Below are positions 18,566 to 27,834 of a stretch of DNA of 64,000 bases, one piece after another (position 1 is the first letter of the stretch; every line of letters begins with the position of its first letter). The translations under genes were made by a program, and so were the position numbers. Under the pieces are notes generated by a model. It searched no databases. It was not told where the DNA came from and saw nothing but the letters and a program-made list of their open reading frames with translations. This DNA is from Gimesia aquarii (GTDB lineage: Bacteria > Planctomycetota > Planctomycetia > Planctomycetales > Planctomycetaceae). Location of the stretch: contig NZ_CP037920.1 of NCBI RefSeq assembly GCF_007748195.1, forward strand, positions 6,635,300 to 6,699,299, written 5' to 3'.

Positions 18566-19624
18566 TCAACAGGAGGACACTTGATTTGCAAGATTCTGCA
18601 GGATCTCTTGATAATCTTCGCGACCTGCCGTGATTTCGACTCCTATTTCGACGGCCCAGACTGGCACTCCAGCCAACTTGTGTTCACTCATTTTTACAAG
18701 GTCTTTGCATGTCGTCAGGATCAGATCTGCTGAAGCAGCCGTAGCGTGAGTTCCGATTGTATTTAGCTCTGCTTGGGAATAGTGGTGATGATCGGGGAAT
18801 ACCTCCATTCCGGCAACCTGAAAACCAGCGCGTTTCAAAGTCTGCTTAAAGCCCTCAGGGTTTCCGATCGCACAGAATGAGACTACTGTTTTGCCCGCTA
18901 CAGATTCCAGTAATTGTGTTTCCCCATGCGCATTCACTAAATACTGCGGCCGAAACTCAGCATGCACAATCAAATTGCGAGGAACCTGTTTCTCAACTTC
19001 ACTTGTCAAGTTCTCCAGTTCTGCTTGCGAACATTGATCAGTACGCGTGAGAATCACTAAATCCGCCCGCTTTAATGCCGACTTTGGTTCGCGCAACAAA
19101 CCACGTGGTAATAAATAACCATATCCCCACGGACAAAGGGAATCGATCAAAACAATATTCAGATTTCTCGCAATTTTACGGTGCTGAAATCCATCATCTA
19201 AAATCAGTAGTTGCGCGCCTGCTTCAACGGCCTTCACAGCGGAAGCACATCGATTCGGGTTTTGATAATGAGGAACTCCGGGACAAAGACGATCTAGTAA
19301 TAATTTTTCATCGTTTACCTCGCCAGGCAAAGAACGATACCCGCGGCTCAATAGAGCCACATTGATATCCTGTTTTTGAAACCATTGAGTCAGATACGCA
19401 ACTAACGGCGTCTTACCTGTACCTCCCGTTGTAAGATTCCCTAAGCTGATCACGGGAACGGCCGCGTTCTTTACCGAACGCCAATGTCTATCGAACATCC
19501 AATTTCGAATCAAAACGATAATGTAGTAAGGTAGACTTAAAAGCCAGAGGCAGGGTTTGAGAAATTGGGCTCTCAAGTCCGTTTTTTGGCCTGAGATGAT
19601 TCTCAAATATTCCACTTCGTTCAC
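18566..19624 (-). CDS. lpxK: Tetraacyldisaccharide 4'-kinase
   Basis: 352 aa from a GTG start with AGG upstream. LpxK phosphorylates the lipid A precursor at the 4' position at the inner membrane. It has an N-terminal hydrophobic segment (about 28-45), the P-loop GNLTTGGTGKTPLVAYL (about 62-78), the DDGFQHR motif and the conserved RGYRS stretch. Its presence supports a Gram-negative-type outer membrane with lipid A in this planctomycete. No other lpx gene is adjacent. A structured, terminator-like element lies about 60 bp upstream. Confidence 0.92.
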   Translation of the reverse strand: MNEVEYLRIISGQKTDLRAQFLKPCLWLLSLPYYIIVLIRNWMFDRHWRSVKNAAVPVISLGNLTTGGTGKTPLVAYLTQWFQKQDINVALLSRGYRSLPGEVNDEKLLLDRLCPGVPHYQNPNRCASAVKAVEAGAQLLILDDGFQHRKIARNLNIVLIDSLCPWGYGYLLPRGLLREPKSALKRADLVILTRTDQCSQAELENLTSEVEKQVPRNLIVHAEFRPQYLVNAHGETQLLESVAGKTVVSFCAIGNPEGFKQTLKRAGFQVAGMEVFPDHHHYSQAELNTIGTHATAASADLILTTCKDLVKMSEHKLAGVPVWAVEIGVEITAGREDYQEILQNLANQVSSC

Positions 19625-19679
19625 GAATCGGCCTGCTTCAATTCTCGACAGGGTGAAATGATGCGGGCAGCGTTAACAT

Positions 19680-19785
19680 AAAAAACACGCCCTGTTCAGA
19701 ACATGATAGCTGAGTGCAATCATTCTGGCTAATCAATAGCCAGTATTCACATCTCAAAAAACTAGCACGATCAAAACAGGGCGTG
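19680..19785 (-). terminator. Large branched terminator-like element
   Basis: CACGCCCTGTT (19686-19696) and AACAGGGCGTG (19775-19785) form an 11-bp stem closing about 78 bases. Inside is a perfect hairpin CTGGCTA-ATCAA-TAGCCAG (19725-19743) with further partial pairing. Read leftward the structure ends in GCGTGTTTTTT, a terminator hallmark, and lies about 100 bp past the stop of the Cys/His-rich gene. It may be an unusual branched terminator or the 3' end of a small RNA. Confidence 0.5.
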
Positions 19786-19888
19786 GGTGCTGTGGAACGA
19801 ATCGAAACCAGTGAGAGCATTCGCAGCCTGTATTCGGGCAGTACAGGATCGAAAAGCTCTAAAATGCTACAAGCAAGTGTGATCAGCA

Positions 19889-20662
19889 CTATTTATAATT
19901 CTTCTTATATTTCTTGTAACTCAGTTCAACGATTCGTCCCATAATCAAACGGACTCGTCGAGTTTGCGGAACGTCTCCGGTCTCAGGAAAAATCGCGTAA
20001 ACCTGATAAACATGTTGAACTCCGGGAATTAAAGGTCGTTTTGTAACAAACTCCCAGATATCATCGTTTTCAGGATCACGGTAACCAATCATCTCGTCGC
20101 GTTGAACATTCAACGCAACAACTCGAATATCCGTCGCACCAGGTGCATAGATATCCAAACCCGCTTGACGGGGATGGCTATCTGGTCCCTCTACAGGCAT
20201 CATGCGGGTTGGACGAGAATACGCGGTCCCCATCGTCCCGGGATAATGCAAAATAGTGGGATGGATCGGGATTCCTCGTCTCGCTAATGGCGGCGGTATG
20301 ACACCACCGGCTGGCATCCCATAAGGACCAGCAATACCACTTCCAGCCTGGCACGACTGGCAACTACTGTGCGAATTGTATCCCATTCCACCATAGATGG
20401 CTCCTTGATAATAGTAATCTGCTATTGCCCCGCCACCATAGACGGAATCCAGGCATCCAGATTTACATTTGTGTTTATGTTTATGGCCGAGTTTCCAGGG
20501 ACTACAACATTTCCCTGAACCAAAAAGTTTCATGCCTCCATGTTTACAATGGCCTGAATTACATTTATGCCCCGCTTCTAACGGGCTTGCCATTGACATC
20601 CAGGCCATTCCCAGAACCAACAGTCCGGTAAGACCTGCCTTGGCAGTTTTTATTTTTATCAT
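19889..20662 (-). CDS. Exported Cys/His/Gly-rich protein with TIGR03000-like C-terminus
   Basis: 257 aa. The signal peptide spans about 1-31 (hydrophobic 10-27, end SPLEAG). Residues 31-70 are packed with Cys, His, Lys and Gly (HKCNSGHCKHGG, GKCCSPW, HKHKHKCKSGC) and look able to bind metal. A Gly/Tyr/Pro-rich linker follows. The last about 80 residues (from GATDIRVVAL to IVELSYKKY) resemble the TIGR03000 beta-domain seen in planctomycete exported proteins, including FVTKRPLIPGVQHVYQV. Function is unknown; a surface or envelope role is plausible. AGGTTAAG precedes the ATG. Confidence 0.65.
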   Translation of the reverse strand: MIKIKTAKAGLTGLLVLGMAWMSMASPLEAGHKCNSGHCKHGGMKLFGSGKCCSPWKLGHKHKHKCKSGCLDSVYGGGAIADYYYQGAIYGGMGYNSHSSCQSCQAGSGIAGPYGMPAGGVIPPPLARRGIPIHPTILHYPGTMGTAYSRPTRMMPVEGPDSHPRQAGLDIYAPGATDIRVVALNVQRDEMIGYRDPENDDIWEFVTKRPLIPGVQHVYQVYAIFPETGDVPQTRRVRLIMGRIVELSYKKYKKNYK

Positions 20663-21620
20663 CTTAACCTAATGCTCCCTGTTTCAATGAGACCGAACTG
20701 AAGTTCTTAATGCTCACTGTAAGCACAGTGATGTTTCTCATAATCATTAACGCAAAATCAAAACTCTTTAGATATTGTATGAAACGCACCAGTTGACTCA
20801 TGCAATAAAAATCAGACTGGCTTGATATCGAGAGACATCCCATCTCCCTAATCATTCAATTGCTGTATTTGCCAGAGTGGCTTGATACGAAGCACACTCT
20901 ATTTCCAAGCGTATCACTTCGGGAAAATGGTGCGGGAATGAAATTGAAGAAAGTCGATTCTTTTTGATTTGAGATGCATTGCTTTAAGAGTCCTTCCGAA
21001 CTGGTAAAAGATCCACTTCAATCAATTTAGATAAACCTGTCAAAATATGTCATTTCAAACTGAAAAGACACGACGATTGAATCAATCTTCACTAGTTTTA
21101 ATGGTAAATCCATATGCAAGCACTATTCACCCAAAACCAGTTATGGAAACTATTTGTGACATTCCTAACATACCCCTGAAAGGACCTGAACCGAGTCGGA
21201 TTAGTCCGCTTAATCCGGTGAGCACTAGCAGTTTGGAAGAGAAACAGACAACATTGACAATTCACCGTATGGCAACTAAATTGCCATCTCCAAAGTGTCG
21301 ATGCCGACTGATGTATTTGTCACACACTCTGATATCTTCGTGATCTGAAGATCAAATTTGATATCGGACACATAAATTTACTATAATGAAGCTTTGATAA
21401 ACTCCTAGTGATTCTGATTTTCAGAAAATACCCAAAAAGTTTGGATAAGCCCGATTATATAAGTAGTGTGAAACGTCTCTGTGAATGGATTCTGCACTAT
21501 TGATGAAAGAGTGAAGTGCTGAAAGTCGGTTAATTTTTCCTACCCTAAAAGAGCTCTCAGCATCTCAACTTTATTCATACATCAAAGTTAATTCTTTTTT
21601 TGCAGAAATGAGATTCAACC
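20663..21620. other. 958-bp intergenic region
   Basis: Contains a 7-bp hairpin TCACTGT-AAGC-ACAGTGA (20714-20731) about 55 bp before the leftward Cys/His-rich gene and two near-copies of TGGCTTGATA (about 20818 and 20878). A 98-codon rightward frame at 21047-21343 has an unusual composition, no ribosome binding site and no family motif; it might be a gene remnant. A/T-rich sequence before the DUF1573 gene probably holds its promoter, but no convincing hexamers were found. Confidence 0.5.
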
Positions 21621-22634
21621 ATGTTTGTAAAGAGTAGTTTCCGATTTGGTATTCTGGGTTTGATTTTATTTGTGTTGAGCGGCTCGGCTTCCTATGGTCA
21701 AGAATGGGCTCAAAAATTATTCAACAAGGACAAAATCGACTTCGGTGTCATTGCCCGTGGCTCTGATGCGGAATACCGTCTGAAAATTAAAAATAACCTC
21801 GAAAACACTGTCCATATTTCGAATGTACGTACGACATGCGGTTGCTCTGCCGCAGAACCTTCTAAAAGCACTCTGGCAAGTGGAGAAGAAGGTTATATCG
21901 CAGTCAAAATGAATACGACACGCTTTCAAAGGCGTAAAGATTCAAACGTCATCATCACCCTTGATGCTCCGCAGTACGCAGAGGTTCGAATTCCTATTAC
22001 TGCCTACATCCGTACCGATGTCGTATTTACTCCCGGTGCTGCTAACTTTGGATCAGTGGAAGTCGGAAAAGGAGCAGAGACAACAGTTGGTTTAGCATAT
22101 GCTGGCCGTGATGACTGGGCGATTACCGGCATCGAATCTAAAAACCCTTCTGTCACAGCCAAAGCTGTCGAGACCGCCCGTGGCGGTGGACGCGTCAATT
22201 ATAACGTGATGCTGACACTTGCTCCGGGAACGCCACTCGGACCAATCCGAGAGCAGCTCATTCTGAAAACGAATGATGTGAATTTCAAAACAGTCCCTTT
22301 GCTGGTTGAAGCAAAAGTGGAACCAGATATTACCATCACTCCCCAGGTTGTTTCACTGGGTATGATGGTTCCCGGTCAGGAAAAAACTGTGAATGTTGTG
22401 ATCAGGGGTAAAAAGCCTTTCGAAATCAATAAAATTGAATGTGAATCAGATGATGAAGCATTCAAAATTCGCATGCCCAAAGCAGCCCAGCCGGTTCACG
22501 TTTTACCATTGACAATTACTCCGCCGAATAAACCCGGAAATTATTCAGAAGAGTTTACTGTCACAATCGCTGGACGAAATACACCGATTACATTTAAAGC
22601 GTATGGTAAAATTTCGGATACGAAAACGAACTGA
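21621..22634 (+). CDS. DUF1573-containing exported protein
   Basis: 337 aa. The signal peptide (about 1-26) ends at SYGQ. Three tandem Ig-like/ASH-type domains follow: the first holds the DUF1573 signature FGVIARGSDAEYRLKIKN with TTCGCSAAEP; the second starts FGSVEVGKGAETTVGL; the third starts LGMMVPGQEKTVNVV. DUF1573 proteins are abundant in planctomycetes and Bacteroidetes and are thought to be periplasmic or surface adaptors; no enzymatic residues are present. It is followed by a perfect bidirectional terminator and stands alone as a transcription unit. Confidence 0.85.
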   Translation: MFVKSSFRFGILGLILFVLSGSASYGQEWAQKLFNKDKIDFGVIARGSDAEYRLKIKNNLENTVHISNVRTTCGCSAAEPSKSTLASGEEGYIAVKMNTTRFQRRKDSNVIITLDAPQYAEVRIPITAYIRTDVVFTPGAANFGSVEVGKGAETTVGLAYAGRDDWAITGIESKNPSVTAKAVETARGGGRVNYNVMLTLAPGTPLGPIREQLILKTNDVNFKTVPLLVEAKVEPDITITPQVVSLGMMVPGQEKTVNVVIRGKKPFEINKIECESDDEAFKIRMPKAAQPVHVLPLTITPPNKPGNYSEEFTVTIAGRNTPITFKAYGKISDTKTN

Positions 22635-22660
22635 TTTCTACATCAGTTCTTCATTGCGAG

Positions 22661-22692
22661 AAAAAAGGGTACTCAATAGAGTACCCTTTTTT
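22661..22692. terminator. Bidirectional terminator between convergent genes
   Basis: A perfect 14-bp stem (AAAAAAGGGTACTC / GAGTACCCTTTTTT) with an AATA loop. It serves the rightward DUF1573 gene and the leftward CbiX-like gene. Confidence 0.92.
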
Positions 22693-22704
22693 ATTTAATC
22701 ATTC

Positions 22705-23109
22705 TCATTCAGGACGATCGCTTTCGGGCTCATTCAACCGGTCCACCACAATTTCCAGCATCAATGGATGTAAGCCCAAATGGGAACAGAGCCGAAATTT
22801 GATGCCTGGATATTTAGCAGCAAACTCCTCTCGATACTGCTCTAAATCGTTCTGTACATGCACTCCTGCCGACAAAAAATAAGGTAACATCAGAACCTCA
22901 TCTACTCCAGCCGCCACACACTGTGCCGCACCATCCGGGATCGTTGGTGTCGTTAACTCAAGATAGGCAATCTCAATCACCGGAAATTGTTCCCGTTCGC
23001 GCAACATTTCAGCCAGTTTCACGAGATCCTGATTGGCGGCAGCGCGACGACTGCCATGTGCAATCAAGAGAACTGCCTTCGTTCTTGCATCAGACATAGA
23101 TTCAACCAT
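22705..23109 (-). CDS. CbiX/SirB-like sirohydrochlorin chelatase
   Basis: 134 aa, the length of small single-domain CbiX/SirB chelatases that insert Co or Fe into sirohydrochlorin. The metal-site motif LLIAHGSRRAAAN (about 15-27) and the second His in SAGVHVQNDL are present, with acidic IAYLELTTP between. Because it stands alone, the metal (iron for siroheme, cobalt for B12, or nickel) cannot be decided. QueG in the same window needs cobalamin, which fits either option. A start four codons downstream is also possible. Confidence 0.85.
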   Translation of the reverse strand: MVESMSDARTKAVLLIAHGSRRAAANQDLVKLAEMLREREQFPVIEIAYLELTTPTIPDGAAQCVAAGVDEVLMLPYFLSAGVHVQNDLEQYREEFAAKYPGIKFRLCSHLGLHPLMLEIVVDRLNEPESDRPE

Positions 23110-23260
23110 AATAGAGATAACAATAATACAATTACTGAATGATCGATGAGATTATAGACTTCTCACTCTTCTTGGACACTGTACAACTTAAATTCTGTAA
23201 ATCCATGAGCAACGACATCATTCAACGGTCTCAAATTCATCTCAATATCGAGTAGCAACC

Positions 23261-24994
23261 TTGAACAAGCATGAAAACGAAGTGACTCCCGAAAGGCTGG
23301 GAGAATATTTGATCGGAAAAAAAATTGGCGCCGGCGGAATGGGGTCAGTTTATCTGGCCACGAATATTCACACTGATCAACAAGTAGCCATTAAAGTACT
23401 CCCGAGTGCACTAGCCCGCGAACCTGGTTTCGTCGAACGATTTCATCGTGAAATTGAAGCGCTGAAAAAAATGCACAACCCGTATGTGATTGAATTTTAT
23501 GACAGTGGTGTTGACAATGAGACCTACTACTATGTCATGGAATATGTCGAAGGAGAAACATTAACCAAACGACTCCATAGAGAAAAACGGATCGACTGGA
23601 AAACCGCGGTTAATATTTCCATTCAGATTTGCTCAGCACTGAAAGCCGCCCATGATGCCGGTATCATTCACCGCGACCTGAAACCTTCTAACTTAATCCT
23701 CAAAGAAGATGACAGTATTAAGCTTGCTGATTTTGGTGTGGCCCAGTTGTTTGCAACAGAAAAGCTCACTGTCACCGGCGGGATTATTGGCACAGCGGAA
23801 TATATGTCACCCGAACAGGCCGAGGGGAAGCGCGTTACTAAACAGAGTGACTTATACTCTTTGGGTGCGGTCATGTATGTCATGCTGACCGGAAAGCCTC
23901 CGTTTAGCGGAAAAACGATGCTGGCCATTATTCAAAAACAAAAATATGGACAGTTTGATCTCCCCGGAAGATATGTCGATGACTTGCCCACCTGGCTCGA
24001 AGAGATCGTTTGCCAGCTACTGGAAAAAGATCCCCAGAAACGATTCCCGGATGCTTATGTTCTTTCTCGCCGATTGCAGGAGGTGTTGAACAAATTCGAG
24101 ATGTCGACCTCTGAAGATACCTACGCCTTCTCGAAAACAAATAACTCTTCAGAGACACCCACCGTGGTTCAATCGGGTTCTGAACCGGAGGCGGGTACTG
24201 GAACCTTGATGCAAGGATTAATGCGGGCACAACTGGAATCGGAAAGTACTGGCTCGCGCCTAAGCCAACTATTTGACAACACTTTTTTCTTACTTGGTCT
24301 ACTGATATTAGTAATGGTGGGAGGCTATTTCTGGTTCCAGGAACGCGCACTCTCTCCTCAGGAAATGTTCGAACAATCCGAGTTAATCTTGCAACAGCCA
24401 GAAAATCCGGAATGGTATACTGCTCGCGATAAATATCTGCTGCCACTTCTGGAATCACATCCCGATGAATGGGGGACACGGGTTGAAGACAGACTTGAAC
24501 GGATCAAAACCTATGAGCTCAGCACAAAAGCTGGTATCACAGCCAAACGTAGATCACGCACCGCCCCCCAGAATGAACCACAGCGATTTATGATGCTCGC
24601 ACAACATTATCTGGAAATCGGCAATAATTCTGAAGCAGAACACATTCTTGCTGCTTTAGTTGATGTACTCAATGAAAATCCTGATCAAAAAGAAATGCGA
24701 GATCTTGCCTTACAGATGCTGAACCAACTACGGCAAGACTCTCGTAAAAATGCTGAACGATTTGTCATGTTAACGCAAGCGATGGCAAATGCAGATGCAC
24801 TTGCTGAAGAAAAAAAGTACAAAGAAGCAGCCGCCCTCTGGAATGCTTTGATTGTTTTATATGAAGAAGACAAAGCAAAGGCAGCACAGGAATTCATAAG
24901 ACGCGCCAAAGAGAATCTCGCTAATTTACCAGAACTCAATCAGACTGAACAACCTCAATCAGAAGCTCAGAAAGCTAACACACCTAATGAATAA
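23261..24994 (+). CDS. Membrane-anchored Ser/Thr protein kinase with TPR-like sensor domain
   Basis: 577 aa from a TTG start; an in-frame GTG at codon 8 is the alternative, and the only nearby ATG is out of frame. Pkn-type kinase domain about 14-280: glycine loop GAGGMGSVY (23-31), Lys45, HRDLKPSN with catalytic Asp139, DFG, and SPEQAEGK in the activation/P+1 region. All catalytic residues are intact. A single transmembrane helix (about 345-363) precedes an extracytoplasmic helical region with TPR-like pairs (about 430-550). The stop overlaps the start of apt by 8 bases, so the two are probably translationally coupled. Substrates are unknown. Confidence 0.93.
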   Translation: MNKHENEVTPERLGEYLIGKKIGAGGMGSVYLATNIHTDQQVAIKVLPSALAREPGFVERFHREIEALKKMHNPYVIEFYDSGVDNETYYYVMEYVEGETLTKRLHREKRIDWKTAVNISIQICSALKAAHDAGIIHRDLKPSNLILKEDDSIKLADFGVAQLFATEKLTVTGGIIGTAEYMSPEQAEGKRVTKQSDLYSLGAVMYVMLTGKPPFSGKTMLAIIQKQKYGQFDLPGRYVDDLPTWLEEIVCQLLEKDPQKRFPDAYVLSRRLQEVLNKFEMSTSEDTYAFSKTNNSSETPTVVQSGSEPEAGTGTLMQGLMRAQLESESTGSRLSQLFDNTFFLLGLLILVMVGGYFWFQERALSPQEMFEQSELILQQPENPEWYTARDKYLLPLLESHPDEWGTRVEDRLERIKTYELSTKAGITAKRRSRTAPQNEPQRFMMLAQHYLEIGNNSEAEHILAALVDVLNENPDQKEMRDLALQMLNQLRQDSRKNAERFVMLTQAMANADALAEEKKYKEAAALWNALIVLYEEDKAKAAQEFIRRAKENLANLPELNQTEQPQSEAQKANTPNE

Positions 24995-25520
24995 TCAAAT
25001 CAATCTAAAAGAATATATCCGTGAAATTCCCGACTTCCCCAAACCAGGAATTCTCTTTAGAGATATTACGCCCCTACTTGCTGAACCGACTGCATTTCAA
25101 GAAGTCATTGATCGCCTGACAGACTACTATCGCGATAAAAAAATTACAGCAGTCCTTGCCGCCGAAGCACGGGGATTCATCTTTGCGGCACCACTCGCAT
25201 TGGCTTTAGGAGCACGCTTTATTCCCATTCGAAAACCAGGGAAACTTCCCTTTGAAACCAGAGCCTTTCACTATGAACTGGAATACGGTTCGGATTCGTT
25301 GGAGATGCACACCGATTCGATTCATACAGATGATCGTGTGCTGATTGTAGACGATCTTCTGGCAACAGGTGGTACGATCTCAGCTTGTATTGAACTTGCG
25401 AAACACACCGACGCGGAAGTCGTAGGTTGTGCCTTTCTCATCGAACTCTTATTCTTACAGGCACGTCATAAAATGAATGGTTGCGACGTTTTTTCTCTCA
25501 TTCAGTATGATTCTGAATAA
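24987..25520 (+). CDS. apt: Adenine phosphoribosyltransferase
   Basis: 177 aa. It salvages adenine with PRPP to AMP. The N-terminal [18 protein letters not shown], the flexible-loop region [14 protein letters not shown] and the PRPP-binding motif [13 protein letters not shown] (about 113-125) are diagnostic. It overlaps the upstream kinase gene by 8 bases, and its stop is only 8 bases from the stop of the convergent methyltransferase gene. No terminator hairpin fits in the short gap. Confidence 0.96.
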   Translation: MNNQINLKEYIREIPDFPKPGILFRDITPLLAEPTAFQEVIDRLTDYYRDKKITAVLAAEARGFIFAAPLALALGARFIPIRKPGKLPFETRAFHYELEYGSDSLEMHTDSIHTDDRVLIVDDLLATGGTISACIELAKHTDAEVVGCAFLIELLFLQARHKMNGCDVFSLIQYDSE

Positions 25521-25528
25521 GCGTCGTT

Positions 25529-26329
25529 CTACTCAGGAACCCAGATCGCAGTAGAGTTTTGAGGATTCGCCTGACTCTCCAGACGTCGCGCCTTGATTCG
25601 CACATAAGGCGCGACAAATCGACCGCGATGGCGAAAATGACCAACCGGCGCACTTGGATCTGCTCGACATGGCTCACGTAAATCTTCAATCACAAAACCC
25701 TGTCTGCACAACCCCCCTACTAGCTGATCCCAGCGGTGTAAGTATTCGGTTGCCCCTTCTTCACGATAGGAACGGTCATCTCCTTTCGGCAACGGGCCTT
25801 GCTGGTAATACTCCAACCCGATCACATAAGAATTCTGCTGGTCCCGATTGGTAATCTGCAAACTGGTGGGAGTCTTATGCTGGCTGATATACAGTCCCCC
25901 GGGCCGCATTACACGTGCCACTTCTTGATAAACAGCTTCGAGATCAGGCACATAACAAGTACTCACAGGTTGATGTACTATATCAAACCGGGCATCGTGA
26001 AGCTCAGATAAATCATCCATTGATGTTTCCAGAATACGCACGTTAAGCCCTCGCCGTCTCGCTTCCTGTTCATCCAGTTGCAACATCCTGTTGCTTAAAT
26101 CGACAACAGTCACGTGCGCGCCCGCGGATGCATAAAGAATAGACTGCCAGCCACCTCCCGATGCCAGACAGAGCACCTGTTTTCCCTCTACAGATGCAGG
26201 CAACCAGCCACGTGAGTCTAAGGTCTTTAAGGGCGCGCGACATTCTTCATCGGTAGCCACCTTGGTAAACTGGCTGCGATTTTCTGCCAACCGATTCCAG
26301 GCAGCACGGTTGGTAGGCAGGTGTGACAT
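25529..26329 (-). CDS. Class I SAM-dependent methyltransferase
   Basis: 266 aa. The SAM-binding motif I is VLCLASGGGWQS (52-63), with the acidic residue of motif II in VTVVDLSNRM (Asp77). Further motifs FDIVHQPVSTCYV and MRPGGLYISQHKTP fit a UbiE/Methyltransf_11 fold. The substrate is unknown. The N-terminus (NRAAWNRLAENRSQF) resembles small-molecule methyltransferases of this group. The gene is 45 bp downstream of the helical protein gene on the same strand and is convergent to apt. Confidence 0.85.
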   Translation of the reverse strand: MSHLPTNRAAWNRLAENRSQFTKVATDEECRAPLKTLDSRGWLPASVEGKQVLCLASGGGWQSILYASAGAHVTVVDLSNRMLQLDEQEARRRGLNVRILETSMDDLSELHDARFDIVHQPVSTCYVPDLEAVYQEVARVMRPGGLYISQHKTPTSLQITNRDQQNSYVIGLEYYQQGPLPKGDDRSYREEGATEYLHRWDQLVGGLCRQGFVIEDLREPCRADPSAPVGHFRHRGRFVAPYVRIKARRLESQANPQNSTAIWVPE

Positions 26330-26374
26330 ACGAAAGGCCTCGATTCCATGTAGATCGCGTTTAAGATTTCGAAA

Positions 26375-27541
26375 TTATTCCTTACCTTGTGCATCCAGTA
26401 AAGAACCTGCGAAGGTCACTAAATCACCTTTTCCACGTGCCACTTTCTGTAAGATATCAAGGCGCTGCGTTTCTCGACATAAGTCGGTAAAAGAAAATGT
26501 ATTCGGATCTTCAAACTGACTCAAATGTGTTTCAGCCAGTTCAATTGCCTGATCATTCTGCCCCAGGCGTGTGAGCAAATCGATCAACACATAGGCAATC
26601 ATCTGCTTATCATCAGCATCTGGTTCGAGCTCCAGCTTCTTTTCAAAATAAGCAATCCCGAGATTACGATCATTCTCGTCACCGATTAACGCTTTGAAAA
26701 AATGCAGATGAGCGGGATAAAAATCCTCGAAAGGAGTTTCCCCTGGATACTGAAACTGCTCATCCAAGCGAGAACCATATTCGCAGAGTTCAATGACTTT
26801 GGGTAAATTGGAATCATCGTCAGACAAAAGTCTGGCGAAGCGTACAACTGAGTTTAAATGCGATACATCAATATGATAACTGCCCCCTTCAAACATCCAG
26901 TCCCGTCCAGCCATCAGTTCCCGCAGGTTATCTGTCGGCTGTGCCATCGGAACTTTTTGCTGGACCTGATACTGCAAAGACTGTACAAGGTCTCCATAAA
27001 GATGGTCGACCAGCAGGCGTGCGACTTGCTGTCGACTTTCCGGTTTGAGCTGAGCATTCATTTGATCAAAGACGGTGATTGTGTTACAGATCCCATTAAC
27101 ATTCAGCATGATCTCAAACCCCTTCTCCGGGTTTGCCCCTTCATACACACAAACCTGAATCAATTCTTCAACTTTATCTTCGGGTACCGTTCGCGGATTA
27201 ATCTTATTCAAGGCCGCGGCAACCAACTCCGGCTCCTGAATCGTCTGATAATACAACCAGGCATCGGAATACTGTTTTTCTTCAAGGAATAAAGCACCTA
27301 TCTCACGCGCTGCGTCAATGTAAGCCTGCTCAAATTCTTTTTTGTGCTCTTCGGGAACAGTATCAAATGAAGTTGGTTGTAAGAGTTCAATTCCCAGCGT
27401 CTGCTTCTTTTTCATCAATAAGGCATCAAACAGGCGATGATAATTTTTTTGCTCAGTTAACGTTTCGATCAACCGTTCGAGCACAGCTTCGGGAGATTGC
27501 TGCTGTAATTCTTCCAGGACTGTAAATACATCTTCAGACAT
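26375..27541 (-). CDS. All-helical protein of unknown function
   Basis: 388 aa with no signal peptide or membrane segment. It is predicted helical throughout; the last third (about 290-380) looks TPR-like (FFKALIGDENDRNLGIAYFEKKLELEPD, in two parts, then LTRLGQNDQAIELAETHLSQ). I recognise no enzyme motif. It may be a conserved planctomycete cytosolic scaffold. A -10-like TATAAT with an adjacent palindrome (27606-27633) lies about 70 bp upstream. The methyltransferase gene follows on the same strand. Confidence 0.7.
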   Translation of the reverse strand: MSEDVFTVLEELQQQSPEAVLERLIETLTEQKNYHRLFDALLMKKKQTLGIELLQPTSFDTVPEEHKKEFEQAYIDAAREIGALFLEEKQYSDAWLYYQTIQEPELVAAALNKINPRTVPEDKVEELIQVCVYEGANPEKGFEIMLNVNGICNTITVFDQMNAQLKPESRQQVARLLVDHLYGDLVQSLQYQVQQKVPMAQPTDNLRELMAGRDWMFEGGSYHIDVSHLNSVVRFARLLSDDDSNLPKVIELCEYGSRLDEQFQYPGETPFEDFYPAHLHFFKALIGDENDRNLGIAYFEKKLELEPDADDKQMIAYVLIDLLTRLGQNDQAIELAETHLSQFEDPNTFSFTDLCRETQRLDILQKVARGKGDLVTFAGSLLDAQGKE

Positions 27542-27605
27542 GATTCTTCTCTTATTTTTTAAATCGTTTCAGTTTTATGGAATTCAGCAAACTCTGTTCT
27601 GGACG

Positions 27606-27633
27606 CTTATTATACTGCACAAAACCAGTGCAG
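27606..27633 (-). promoter_or_regulatory. Candidate promoter with overlapping palindrome
   Basis: On the leftward strand CTGCAC-N7-GTGCAG is followed directly by TATAAT, about 70 bp before the ATG of the 388-aa gene. The -10 is good; no clear -35 sits at 17 bp, which fits a promoter that depends on a regulator. Confidence 0.4.
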
Positions 27634-27834
27634 CTTGCAAACGAGAGTAGGAAATCTTTCGTACACTCCATTGTAAGAATTCTCGATAGTTCTGAGTACC
27701 CTGCCAATCGAGAAAGAGAAGATTCACCGTATTTCGCTTGAGTCGTAGAGCGTCCAATTTAAGCATGGCGACTTCAAAGCGATGATATGAGGTCCAAACA
27801 GTCCTGGAGACGCTACAATAAAGCTGGATACAGG

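Noticed and set aside
21047-21343. 98-codon frame in the 20.7-21.6 kb gap
   Set aside because: No recognisable motif or ribosome binding site; could be a remnant, but not supported as a gene.
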